The translations under genes were made by a program, and so were the position numbers. DNA of 25,626 nt from a virus: positions 1-25,626 of the IMG/VR virus record IMGVR_UViG_3300009285_001944. One strand, given 5' to 3'. Positions within the stretch are counted from its first letter, which is position 1, and the number at the start of each line of letters is the position of its first letter. Below, one piece after another: positions 1 to 7,103 of the stretch. Under the pieces are notes generated by a model. It made no database searches. It saw only the letters and a list, made by a program, of their open reading frames with translations, and had not been told where the DNA came from.

Positions 1-2130
1 CGCATTTTCCGCACCGTCTCGCGGCGGGTGGCGCTGTACCGCGAGATGGGCGACGACCCCGTCGCGGCGGCTATCATGCAGGCCATCACCATGACGCTGA
101 TGGGGTACGGCTGGTACACCGAAGCCGGGGGCGAGAAGACGAGCGCGGACGAGGCGGCGGCGGAATTTATCGAACAGGCCAGGGACGATATGTCGCTGAC
201 CTGGAACGATTTAATCTCTAACGCGCTCTTCATGCTCCAGTACGGATTCCAACTCGGCGAGACGGTGTACAAGAAGCGCAACGGCGAGCAGCCGCTACGG
301 ATAGAAGAATCCCCGCCCCTTTCCGGGGGCGGCCCGGCCCAAAGCGCGGCGCAGGCGGAGGACCGCCCGGCCAGCAAATATGACGACGGGCGTATCGGAT
401 GGCGCAAGGTAATTTTCGTCGCGCCCGAAACCCTGACGCCGGGGAACGAGTGGGTATTCGACGCCCACGGCGGGTTGCGCGGGTTCAACCAGACCGCGCC
501 GCCCGACTACCGAACCGTTTCCGTCCCTATTGACAAGACGATTCTATTCCGCACGACGACGCAGAAAGGCAACCCCGAAGGCGAGTCCCTGTTCCGCAAG
601 ATGTACTCGGCCTGGTTCCTGAAGAAGAACCTGGAAGAAGTCGAGGCTATATCGGCGGAGCGGCTCGGCGCAGGGCTGCCGATAGCGTATCTCGGCAAGG
701 ATGTCGGCAAGGGGACGGACTCGAACTCAGACCTATCCGTGATCAAGGGTATCGTCCGCAACATTCGCGCGGACGAGCAAGCCGGGATAGTCCTGCCGTG
801 GGCCAAGATGGGCGCGGGGGCGGAGCCGGGCAAGGGTGTGCTGCTGGAACTCCTGTCGCCGCCAACGCGCGGGAACGTGGACTTCAATGCGACGATTACG
901 CGACACGAGCAGCGCATGGCGATGGTTGGTTTGGCGCAGTTCATCCACCTGGGAATGAACCAGGTCGGCGCGCGGGCGCTCGGCGAGAGTTCGCAGGACT
1001 TCTTCACGACGGCGGTATCGGCCTGGGCCGACGCGCTGGCCGAAACGCTCCAGCGGTTCATGGTCGAGCGGCTTATCCGCCTGAATTACTTCCCCGGTCT
1101 GACAGGCATGCCGCTCCTGAAGCACGAGACTATCGGCATGGCGTCTCTGGCGGGGGTGGCCGACTACGTGAACAAACTCGCGGGCGCGGCCATTATCAAC
1201 TACTCGACCGACCTGGAAGACCGCCTCTTGGAGATGGCAGAACTCCCGACGCCCGACCGGACGGCGACGCTGACGATGCCTGCGCCCGCGGCGACGCCCG
1301 AAGTCGCGCCGGGGACGGGGACACAGGCGGGGCTGGATAAGGGCGCGGGGGCGAGTGATAACGCGGCGGCGCTGCGTCTGCTGGCGTTTTGGGAAGCGGA
1401 GGCTTTTCAAGCCGACAAGCGCGGGCAGGGCAAGGCGGGGGCGAAAACGAAAGCCATCGTGACCGTCAACCGTTACCAGGACGCGCTAACGAGCGGATAC
1501 GACGACTGGAGCGAGGACCTGGCGGCGGACCTGGCGGAAGCGGACGAGGATAAGCGCGACGAACTTATCGCGGCGGCGCTGCTGACGCTGCTGGCGCTCC
1601 TGGACGGCCTCGGCAAGCGTTATCTGCCGGAGGCTATAGAACTCGGACTCGCGGGGGAGTTGGGGACGGCGGAGATATACAGTGGACTGGCGGCGGCGCT
1701 GACGGCAAACGAGACCTACTTGACGAATTCACTCATCCCGGACATCCGCGCGAAACTCGCGGCGGCTCTGCTCGACCCGGACGTGAAGGCGGCGCTGGCA
1801 GTAGGCGGGAAGACGGCGGCGGCGGCGCTCAACGGGGTGTTGGATACGCTCGGCGCGCGCGTCTCGCTCTACGCGGGTCAGTGGTGGGACATCTATAACC
1901 TGACTGTGGGTCTCGCCGCCGACGAAGCGGGCGACGGTGTGGACTGGTTTCTAGACCCGCGCGCGCGCCATTGCGCTGATTGCCCGGCCTACGGGAGCGA
2001 GAGCGGAACGCACTACGCTTCTTATGCGGACATGCTCGCGGCGACAGGCGGGAAGGCTCCGGCGCGCGGCGTCGAATGCGGCGGGAATTGCCGTTGCGAA
2101 CTGAAACGCTCTCCGAAAGGCGCGGCCTAA
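1..2130 (+). CDS. Phage portal protein (Mu gp29/DUF935-like) with C-terminal MuF-like module, 5' partial
   Basis: The portal forms the ring at one capsid vertex through which DNA enters and leaves. The reading frame is open from base 1 (RIFRTVSRR precedes a GTG at 28), so the true start is upstream of the window. The N-terminal two thirds resemble Mu-like portals: repeated Met/Ala-rich helices, a GxSLFRKMY-type segment near bases 580-610 and an AERLGAGLPIAYLG segment. The last ~70 residues carry the Cys/His pattern of the MuF minor head family: DPRARHCADCPAY, then GVECGGNCRCEL. In Mu these are two proteins (gp29 and gpF); here one frame covers both. A Pro/Gly/Ala-rich insertion at 307-390 sits between portal segments. 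The portal call is firm; that the C-terminus works as a MuF ejection/minor head domain is inference. Confidence 0.85.
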   Translation, partial: RIFRTVSRRVALYREMGDDPVAAAIMQAITMTLMGYGWYTEAGGEKTSADEAAAEFIEQARDDMSLTWNDLISNALFMLQYGFQLGETVYKKRNGEQPLRIEESPPLSGGGPAQSAAQAEDRPASKYDDGRIGWRKVIFVAPETLTPGNEWVFDAHGGLRGFNQTAPPDYRTVSVPIDKTILFRTTTQKGNPEGESLFRKMYSAWFLKKNLEEVEAISAERLGAGLPIAYLGKDVGKGTDSNSDLSVIKGIVRNIRADEQAGIVLPWAKMGAGAEPGKGVLLELLSPPTRGNVDFNATITRHEQRMAMVGLAQFIHLGMNQVGARALGESSQDFFTTAVSAWADALAETLQRFMVERLIRLNYFPGLTGMPLLKHETIGMASLAGVADYVNKLAGAAIINYSTDLEDRLLEMAELPTPDRTATLTMPAPAATPEVAPGTGTQAGLDKGAGASDNAAALRLLAFWEAEAFQADKRGQGKAGAKTKAIVTVNRYQDALTSGYDDWSEDLAADLAEADEDKRDELIAAALLTLLALLDGLGKRYLPEAIELGLAGELGTAEIYSGLAAALTANETYLTNSLIPDIRAKLAAALLDPDVKAALAVGGKTAAAALNGVLDTLGARVSLYAGQWWDIYNLTVGLAADEAGDGVDWFLDPRARHCADCPAYGSESGTHYASYADMLAATGGKAPARGVECGGNCRCELKRSPKGAA

Positions 2131-2142
2131 AAAAAGACGGGC

Positions 2143-2171
2143 TTTACTTTTCCGGTAAAAGGGAATAGAAT
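2143..2171 (+). promoter_or_regulatory. Candidate sigma70-type promoter
   Basis: TTTACT at 2143-2148 (4/6 to TTGACA) is followed after exactly 17 bases by TAGAAT at 2166-2171 (5/6 to TATAAT). It lies just after the portal stop in the only sizeable gap of the head module, so it could start a transcript near 2178. This is a pattern match only; a host with different sigma-factor preferences would not use it. Confidence 0.45.
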
Positions 2172-2177
2172 TCGCGT

Positions 2178-2259
2178 AACAGGCCGGACTCGGTTCGGCA
2201 AGCAGGCGGAATATCTGTGCCGCCCCTCCCTTACGCGGGAGCGGGCGGCTTTTCGTTTT
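2178..2259 (+). ncRNA. Candidate small RNA or attenuator leader
   Basis: Between the candidate promoter and the terminator lies about 80 bases with no convincing ORF but clear folding potential. A hairpin GCCGGAC/GTTCGGC (2183-2199, one G-U pair, 3-base loop) comes first. GGCGG at 2205-2209 can pair with CCGCC at 2220-2224, which is also the left arm of the terminator, so the two pairings are mutually exclusive. This is the layout of either a short free RNA or a leader that decides read-through into the downstream head genes. No known riboswitch or sRNA family was recognised. Confidence 0.35.
2219..2259 (+). terminator. Rho-independent terminator
   Basis: The left arm GCCGCCCCTCCC (2219-2230) pairs with GGGAGCGGGCGGC (2237-2249) as 12 base pairs with one bulged C, around the loop TTACGC. 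It is followed by TTTTCGTTTT. It sits 12 bases before the next start codon, an odd place for a plain terminator, which supports attenuation. Confidence 0.75.
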
Positions 2260-2271
2260 ACGGGAGCGAAG

Positions 2272-2562
2272 ATGGACATCAACCAGTTTCTACAGTGGGT
2301 CGCCTCGGCGGGCGGCGCGGCGGTGCTGGTCTCGTTCTTAGCCGAACGCTTTCCAGCCTTCCAAAAACTCTCTTCACAGGCGAAGGGCCTCACGCAGGCC
2401 GGAGCCTGTATCGTCCTCGCCATCGTCGCGTATGCCGTGATGACCTACATCCCGCCTGACACTTTGAAAACTCTGGCCCCCTACTTCCAAATCGTCTACG
2501 GCGTCGGCGCGACTTGGGTCGCCAACCAGATAGCCCACAAAGCCGACCCCCATACCGGCTGA
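2272..2562 (+). CDS. Small membrane protein, holin-like in shape
   Basis: A 96-residue protein with hydrophobic stretches at about residues 8-25, 41-59 (AGACIVLAIVAYAVMTYI) and 68-82, and a hydrophilic end with His and Lys. This size and layout fit phage holins or other small inner-membrane phage proteins, but no family was recognised and it sits among head genes, not beside a visible endolysin. GGGAG at 2262-2266 gives a ribosome binding site for the ATG. Its stop is one base before the next start codon, so it is probably translated with the zinc ribbon gene. Expression may depend on read-through of the terminator immediately upstream. Confidence 0.6.
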   Translation: MDINQFLQWVASAGGAAVLVSFLAERFPAFQKLSSQAKGLTQAGACIVLAIVAYAVMTYIPPDTLKTLAPYFQIVYGVGATWVANQIAHKADPHTG

Positions 2563-2563
2563 C

Positions 2564-2854
2564 ATGGCGACTTACGCTGCGCGCTGCCCGCACTGTGGGA
2601 AGATGGAAGTCGAGAAGGCGATGACGGCTCCCTGGCCGTCCTGCCCCATCTGTGGGCGCGCACTGACGAAGATATTCACCCCCAACGCCGTCATCTTCAA
2701 CGTGACCGGCTTCTACGCCACGGACTACGCGCGTTTCGAGTCGCAGGTCGGCCCGGAGCGCGCGGCCCGTTTCCGGGCGCAGAAGGCCGAGGCCGAGAAG
2801 CGCGCGGCGACGGGGCGGCTGACGCAGTACGAGAAGGCACTGGAGTCCATTTGA
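2564..2854 (+). CDS. FmdB-type zinc ribbon protein
   Basis: A 96-residue protein whose N-terminus holds two Cys-x-x-Cys knuckles (C8/C11 and C27/C30), predicted to bind one zinc ion. The spacing, followed by a hydrophobic segment and VTGFYATDYAR, matches the FmdB family, where a GSGFYxTDY-like tail follows the zinc ribbon. The C-terminus is a charged helix (AEAEKRA). FmdB proteins are described as putative regulators with poorly known function; in a phage head operon it could bind DNA, RNA or a capsid protein. It overlaps neither neighbour, but gaps are one base, indicating translational coupling with the membrane protein and the protease. Confidence 0.7.
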   Translation: MATYAARCPHCGKMEVEKAMTAPWPSCPICGRALTKIFTPNAVIFNVTGFYATDYARFESQVGPERAARFRAQKAEAEKRAATGRLTQYEKALESI

Positions 2855-2855
2855 G

Positions 2856-4322
2856 ATGCCCTACGCTGGCCTACCCGCCGACCAGACCGCGAAATTGGAA
2901 GCCTGCGTCCGGCACGTCATGGCGCAGGGGCGCGACAAGGCCAGCGCGATAGGCATTTGCAGGAGCGCGATGAAGATGAGCAGCACCTACGCTTTCGAGC
3001 CGTTCTCCACTCTGGACGGCGTGTTGAGCGGGAAACCGTTCAAGATGCTACCCATCGGCAAGTGGTATCGGGGAGAGCGGACGCTCGACATCACGCCCGA
3101 CCGCGCGCAGGCCATCGCCGCGAACCTTAAGGCCGGTCTGCCGCGCTTCCGCGTCCCCATCAACGAGAATCACGGCGAAGGCCTCGGCAAGGTCGGGACC
3201 GTCTCGGATGCGGAGTACCTGCCGGACGGGGCGGACGGGCCGGGGCTGTACGCGACGCGGTATGAACTCACCGACGCCGGAAAGAAACTGGTCGCCGATA
3301 AACGCTATGACGCCGTTTCGCCGGAGATGGTCTGGACGCTCAATGACGGCGCGCAATACCAGGACCCGACCACGGGCGCGTATCATGATAACGTCATGGT
3401 CGGGCTAGCCCTGACCGCCGTGCCGTTCTTCGGACACGATAACGTGGCGCTCTTCTCGGCCCATACGCCTGCGGACGGTACGTCGCAGGCGGTGGCGGCG
3501 CTACGGGCGGCGATAGCCGTACATACGAAACACATGGCGAGCGACGCCAAGCCGAGCGCAGCCAGCGCCGCCGAGGCAATGAAGTTTCTCCAGGCGGCGC
3601 TCACGGCCCTCACCGGCGAGGGAGGAGCGGAGACGGAAATGAATCATGTAACCAAGTGGGAAGAATTCAAGGCATGGATTGATAATCTACTCTCTCGCGG
3701 AACGGATACCAACCGCGAGCAGACCGCGACCGACGCCGACCGCAACGAAGGAGACCAGGACATGATCAACCCCATCACCCCCGAGGAATTCGCGGCCCTG
3801 AAAGCCAAGGCGGACGAATCCGCCGCGCTCAAGACCAAAGTCGAGGCGCTCGAAGCGAAGGCGGGCGAGGCAGATAAGTTCAAGGCGGAACTTGTGGCGA
3901 TGAAGACCGCCGCCGACAAGTTCGCCGCGGCCTTCGCCGCCGAACAGAAGGCGCGCCGCCTCGACGCCATCACCGCCGAATGCGAACGCTTCCGCGCGCT
4001 CCCGGCCAAGACCGCCGACCTCGCCGCGTGCCTGTTGGCGCTGGAAGAGAAAGCGCCGGAAGAATTCAAGTTCATCAAGGGCCTGCTGTCCGCGACCGAT
4101 AAAGCCCTCGGCCAATCGGCGCTGTTCGCGCAGATGACGGACGCGCGCGGCGGAAACACGGACGGCGAGCCGGAGACCTTCGACGGCGCGGTCGAGAAGG
4201 TCCTGAAGGACGAATTCAAGGGCGACCGGGCGCAGTACCGCGCCGCGATGACGCGCGCCGAGGCGCTGCACCCGGACCTGTTCTCCGTCTACAAGGCGAC
4301 CGTGGCCGGTCATCGGCGCTAA
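2856..4322 (+). CDS. Mu I-like prohead protease with C-terminal scaffold region
   Basis: Capsid maturation protease of 488 residues. Residues 1-40 are a short helical motif (ACVRHVMAQG, AIGICRSAM) that I recall from other phage head proteins. Residues ~50-205 match the Mu gpI type: VPINENH around H106, a Gly-rich run (GLGKVGTV), RYDAVSPEMVW with S155, then VGLALTAVPFFG. H106 and S155 are the likely catalytic candidates, by analogy only. Residues ~300-390 are Ala/Lys/Glu-rich and strongly helical, as expected for scaffold that fills the prohead before cleavage. In Mu the scaffold (gpZ) is also made separately from an internal start in the protease gene; a well-placed internal start is present here. 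It lies directly upstream of the cement-like and capsid genes. Confidence 0.8.
   Translation: MPYAGLPADQTAKLEACVRHVMAQGRDKASAIGICRSAMKMSSTYAFEPFSTLDGVLSGKPFKMLPIGKWYRGERTLDITPDRAQAIAANLKAGLPRFRVPINENHGEGLGKVGTVSDAEYLPDGADGPGLYATRYELTDAGKKLVADKRYDAVSPEMVWTLNDGAQYQDPTTGAYHDNVMVGLALTAVPFFGHDNVALFSAHTPADGTSQAVAALRAAIAVHTKHMASDAKPSAASAAEAMKFLQAALTALTGEGGAETEMNHVTKWEEFKAWIDNLLSRGTDTNREQTATDADRNEGDQDMINPITPEEFAALKAKADESAALKTKVEALEAKAGEADKFKAELVAMKTAADKFAAAFAAEQKARRLDAITAECERFRALPAKTADLAACLLALEEKAPEEFKFIKGLLSATDKALGQSALFAQMTDARGGNTDGEPETFDGAVEKVLKDEFKGDRAQYRAAMTRAEALHPDLFSVYKATVAGHRR
3762..4322 (+). CDS. Nested scaffold protein from an internal start (Mu gpZ-like)
   Basis: Inside the protease frame, AAGGAG at 3748-3753 lies eight bases before an in-frame ATG at 3762, giving a 186-residue protein beginning MINPITPEEF. 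It is almost all helix-forming charged residues and Ala, the expected composition of a scaffold core. A second possible start is ATG 3639 (MNHVTKWEEF) behind GGAG at 3629-3632. Internal scaffold starts are established for Mu I/Z and lambda C/Nu3; use here is inferred from the ribosome binding site. Confidence 0.55.
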   Translation: MINPITPEEFAALKAKADESAALKTKVEALEAKAGEADKFKAELVAMKTAADKFAAAFAAEQKARRLDAITAECERFRALPAKTADLAACLLALEEKAPEEFKFIKGLLSATDKALGQSALFAQMTDARGGNTDGEPETFDGAVEKVLKDEFKGDRAQYRAAMTRAEALHPDLFSVYKATVAGHRR

Positions 4323-4358
4323 TCCGCGATGTACTACCAGACTACGGAGGAATGAACA

Positions 4359-4784
4359 ATGGCAAACTACAACGACCTGGGCATCGCGGACGTAAGCTTC
4401 CTGGCCGCGACTAACCTGTCCCTGAATCAGTATTACTTCGTCATCCCCGGTTCCGTGGCGGGCGAAGTCAACGTGGCGAATGGGGCCAGCAACCCGACCC
4501 CGATGGGCATTCTCCAGAACGCGCCCTCGGCGGGGCAGAAAGCGCGCGTGCGCGTCTTGGGCTTCTCGAAATTGTTCTGCGTGACGCCCTCGGGCTGCGG
4601 CATCGGCTACGGGCGCTACGTCACGGCCAACGCCTCCGGGCAGGGCATTCCGACCGCGACCGAAAACGGTTCGGCGGTGCTGGCGCGCAACTTCGACACG
4701 GCTGCGCCCGTCTCGGCTTCTCGCTTCCTGAAGGTCTTCGTCAACTGCGCCGGTGTCTCGCCCTGCGCGGTCTCGGCGTCGTAA
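4359..4784 (+). CDS. Capsid cement/decoration-like protein (DUF2190-like)
   Basis: A 141-residue, beta-rich protein between the protease/scaffold and the major capsid gene, the standard place for a head-stabilising protein. The pattern LNQYYFVIPG, PMGILQNAPSAGQKARVRVLG and YGRYVTANASGQG resembles small phage proteins of the DUF2190 type, which trimerise on the capsid surface. It contains several Cys (residues ~74, 79, 128, 135), unusual for this class. CGGAGGA at 4346-4352 supports the ATG. Role is inferred mainly from position and fold-like pattern. Confidence 0.6.
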   Translation: MANYNDLGIADVSFLAATNLSLNQYYFVIPGSVAGEVNVANGASNPTPMGILQNAPSAGQKARVRVLGFSKLFCVTPSGCGIGYGRYVTANASGQGIPTATENGSAVLARNFDTAAPVSASRFLKVFVNCAGVSPCAVSAS

Positions 4785-4817
4785 CGGGACGCCTGGTCAA
4801 GAAAAGGAGATAACGAC

Positions 4818-5744
4818 ATGGCATCCCCTACCTATCCCCAGTTACACCCGGTAGACGTTCCGCTGACGAACATCAGCATTTCCTATCGCAATTCGGCCTA
4901 CGTCGCGGACGAAATCTTTCCCGCCGTCCCCATCAACCGCGTCACCGGGCGGTACTTCGTTTACACGAAGGCGGACTGGTTCCGGCGCGAGGCGGGTGTG
5001 CGCGCTCCCGGCACACGCGCGCCGCGCGGCGACTACGGACTTTCGACCGCGCAATACGTCTGCATCGAATACGCGATGGCGAAGGGCATCACCGACGAAG
5101 ACGTGGACAACGCCCTCGACCCGCTCCAGCCGCTTTCGGACGGCACGGAGTGGGTGACGAATCAAATTCTTCTCCAGCGCGAATACGATGTATCGGCGCT
5201 GGCCTTCGGGACCGGTTGGAGTTCGAGCGCAACGCCGACCACGTTGTGGAGTGCGGACGCCGCCGACCCCGTGGGCGACGTAGAGACCGGGCGCGACGCC
5301 GTGGTTAAGGCCATCGGCCAGGAGGCGAACAAGGGCGTGATGGGGCGCGGGCTGTGGCGCTACGCCAAGCAGCACCCGGACATCGTTGACCGCCTGAAGG
5401 GGTCAGCGGGTCCGGCGAATCCGGCCATCGTCACGGTGCAGGCCGTCGCGGCGCTGTTCTCACTCGAAAAACTTCTCATCGGCACGGCCATCTCCGACAC
5501 CGCCGCCGAGGGCGCGTCCTCGACGCTGGCCTACTTGTGGGGCAATCATCTGCTGCTCGCCTACGTCGCGTCCAATCCTTCTCTCTTGAATCCGAGTGCG
5601 GGCTACACCTTCAACTTCCGCAACCGCGAAGTGACGCGCTTCCGTGAAGACCAGGAGCGGCAGGACGTGGTGGAGTGCCGCCAGAACTGGGATTCGGTCA
5701 TCTCGGCGGCGGACGCGGGGTACTTGGTCAAGTCTGCCGCCTAA
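4818..5744 (+). CDS. Major capsid protein
   Basis: A 308-residue protein that would form the icosahedral shell. It starts after a strong AAGGAG site. The N-terminus (LTNISISYRNSAYVADEIFP, then VTGRYFVYTKADWFR) is typical of a group of HK97-fold capsid proteins, as is a middle helix bearing WVTNQILLQREYDVSALAF. The late segment RNREVTRFREDQERQDVVECRQNWD resembles the conserved P-domain/C-terminal part. There is no N-terminal delta-domain long enough for scaffolding, consistent with a separate scaffold in the protease gene. Position after protease and cement genes agrees. Identification is by composition, length and order. Confidence 0.8.
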   Translation: MASPTYPQLHPVDVPLTNISISYRNSAYVADEIFPAVPINRVTGRYFVYTKADWFRREAGVRAPGTRAPRGDYGLSTAQYVCIEYAMAKGITDEDVDNALDPLQPLSDGTEWVTNQILLQREYDVSALAFGTGWSSSATPTTLWSADAADPVGDVETGRDAVVKAIGQEANKGVMGRGLWRYAKQHPDIVDRLKGSAGPANPAIVTVQAVAALFSLEKLLIGTAISDTAAEGASSTLAYLWGNHLLLAYVASNPSLLNPSAGYTFNFRNREVTRFREDQERQDVVECRQNWDSVISAADAGYLVKSAA

Positions 5745-5755
5745 TCGCGGCTTTG

Positions 5756-5803
5756 CCCCGGACATCTCGCGCCCTACCCGGCGCGCAGCGGCATGAGCCG
5801 GGG
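5756..5803 (+). other. Nested stem-loop in the gap after the capsid gene
   Basis: CCCCGG (5756-5761) pairs with CCGGGG (5798-5803), enclosing a perfect 6-bp hairpin CGCGCC/GGCGCG (5768-5785, loop CTACCC). No T-run follows, so it is not a standard intrinsic terminator. It ends just before the ribosome binding site of the next gene and could protect or process the abundant capsid mRNA. Confidence 0.4.
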
Positions 5804-5820
5804 AGAAAGGAACGTCAGTC

Positions 5821-6435
5821 ATGCCAGCTATCAAGCACCGTCTTGACGTCCGCGCTCCTAACTTCTTGGCGCTGACCGGCCTCAACCGCGACCTGGTTTT
5901 CCAGTGGCAGGACTTCTACCTGGCGGCGGCTTCGCTCTCCGTTTCGTCCTCTCCGCTCTCCACCTGCCTGACCGTGGCTACGCTCTCCGGCTCTCACCTA
6001 TCGGCGCTCCGCTTCGTTTCGACATCGCACGCGGGCGGGACCTTCCCTGTTTGGGTGACGCACCCTGTGCCTCAGGACGCGGCCATTAGCGGCCCGGCCT
6101 CCGGCTCCGGGACGGTCTACATTGACTGGACCGACCCGACCACCGCGAACGCCGTGGCCGTCATCGCGGCCTCGCTCTATCTCGTCCCGAACGGCTCGGC
6201 AGTGAGCGACTCCGGTACGAGCACCCTGGCGACGGCCTGCGCCACGCTGACCGGGACGAGCGCTAGCGAACTCCAGTCCACGAGCCTGATGAGTTTCAAC
6301 GCGCCCACGACGCGCGCCGGATTCTTCGCGCTCAAGGTGGCGGTGGCGGCGGCGGACGCGGCGAATACGAGCGGCTCGAACTTCCACCTGCTCTCGGCGC
6401 GGCTGCGCTACAAGGCTGATCGCATCGGGAGTTAG
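5821..6435 (+). CDS. Putative virion protein, beta-rich (unknown family)
   Basis: I do not recognise this 204-residue protein. It is rich in Ser, Thr, Ala and Val with alternating hydrophobic patterns expected of beta-sandwich structural proteins, has few charges, and no signal peptide or catalytic motif. It follows the capsid gene and precedes other small beta-rich proteins, so a minor capsid, decoration or head-fibre role is plausible. AAAGGA about ten bases before the ATG supports the start. Confidence 0.6.
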   Translation: MPAIKHRLDVRAPNFLALTGLNRDLVFQWQDFYLAAASLSVSSSPLSTCLTVATLSGSHLSALRFVSTSHAGGTFPVWVTHPVPQDAAISGPASGSGTVYIDWTDPTTANAVAVIAASLYLVPNGSAVSDSGTSTLATACATLTGTSASELQSTSLMSFNAPTTRAGFFALKVAVAAADAANTSGSNFHLLSARLRYKADRIGS

Positions 6436-6440
6436 CGGCA

Positions 6441-6463
6441 CGGGCCTCTAGCGCGTTGGCCCG
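6441..6463 (+). other. Stem-loop abutting a ribosome binding site
   Basis: CGGGCC (6441-6446) and GGCCCG (6458-6463) form a perfect 6-bp stem with an 11-base loop. Its 3' base touches the GGAGG (6463-6467) used by the next gene, so folding could affect initiation at the GTG start. Confidence 0.35.
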
Positions 6464-6472
6464 GAGGCAACC

Positions 6473-6775
6473 GTGGCAATCATCGTCCCCAACCGCAGCC
6501 TTATCCTGGACTCGTCGGCGTGCGTGCCGGGGTCGGAAGGCGTGTGGGTCTGGATAGGCATTCAGACCGACGTGTCCCCCGGCACGGCGACTTGGTACGC
6601 TTCGGCCTCGCCTATCCCCGGACACGAAATGATGGTTCTCGCGCGCGCCCCCCTGTGCTCGGATATGTTCGGCCCCTATTGTTCCGCCAGCGGGTTATAC
6701 GCGCGCGTTGGCGCGGGGGCGTGCGCGGTGCTGTGGTTCACGGAACGGAAGGAGAGCAACAATGGCAGCGGTTGA
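6473..6775 (+). CDS. Small hypothetical virion-region protein
   Basis: A 100-residue protein of unknown family starting with GTG five bases after GGAGG. It is beta-rich with Trp residues (GVWVWIGIQT, GTATWYASA) and four Cys. Its 3' end overlaps the start of the next gene by 14 bases, which indicates co-translation. A structural or decoration role is suggested only by location. Confidence 0.55.
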   Translation: MAIIVPNRSLILDSSACVPGSEGVWVWIGIQTDVSPGTATWYASASPIPGHEMMVLARAPLCSDMFGPYCSASGLYARVGAGACAVLWFTERKESNNGSG

Positions 6776-7103
6776 CGCGCAAAAAGGGAATTACGTCTAT
6801 CAGACCTCGGCCTCCCTCGCGGCGGCGGGGTCGGCCACGAGCGGGAGTTTCCCGACTTTTGGTTACGCGCGCATCGTCGGACTCCATATCTCGAACGCCT
6901 CGGCTAAGGCGGCGAGCGGACTGCGTATCTGGCAGAGCGGCGACGGCGGAGTGAACTTCGACTATTTCACCGACTTCGTGCCCTCGGCCTCGTCGGGATC
7001 GGCCTTCTCCGTCGAGGTCATCGGCAATGCGGGCAAAATTGACTACGTTACCGATGGCGCGGCGAGTATCCTGCGCTCGAACTGGTGGCTGAGGCCGGTC
7101 TAA
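6762..7103 (+). CDS. Small beta-sandwich-like virion protein
   Basis: Start chosen at ATG 6762 because GGAAGGAG lies just before it; the frame stays open upstream but without a ribosome binding site. The 113-residue product has the pattern ARIVGLHISNAS, LRIWQSGDGGVNFDYF, FSVEVIG, seen in small phage decoration or fibre-tip proteins with a jelly-roll-like fold. Its stop codon shares a base with the next ATG (TAATG), so the two are translationally coupled. Function is not established. Confidence 0.6.
   Translation: MAAVDAQKGNYVYQTSASLAAAGSATSGSFPTFGYARIVGLHISNASAKAASGLRIWQSGDGGVNFDYFTDFVPSASSGSAFSVEVIGNAGKIDYVTDGAASILRSNWWLRPV

Noticed and set aside
2178-2259. Hairpin-rich gap considered as a tRNA gene
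   Set aside because: No acceptor stem, anticodon arm or GTTCRA T-loop in the right spacing; the 3' hairpin with T-run fits a terminator.
6708-6761. Longer start for the beta-sandwich-like gene at 6762
   Set aside because: The upstream extension is Arg-rich, overlaps the previous gene deeply and has no ribosome binding site, whereas GGAAGGAG precedes ATG 6762.
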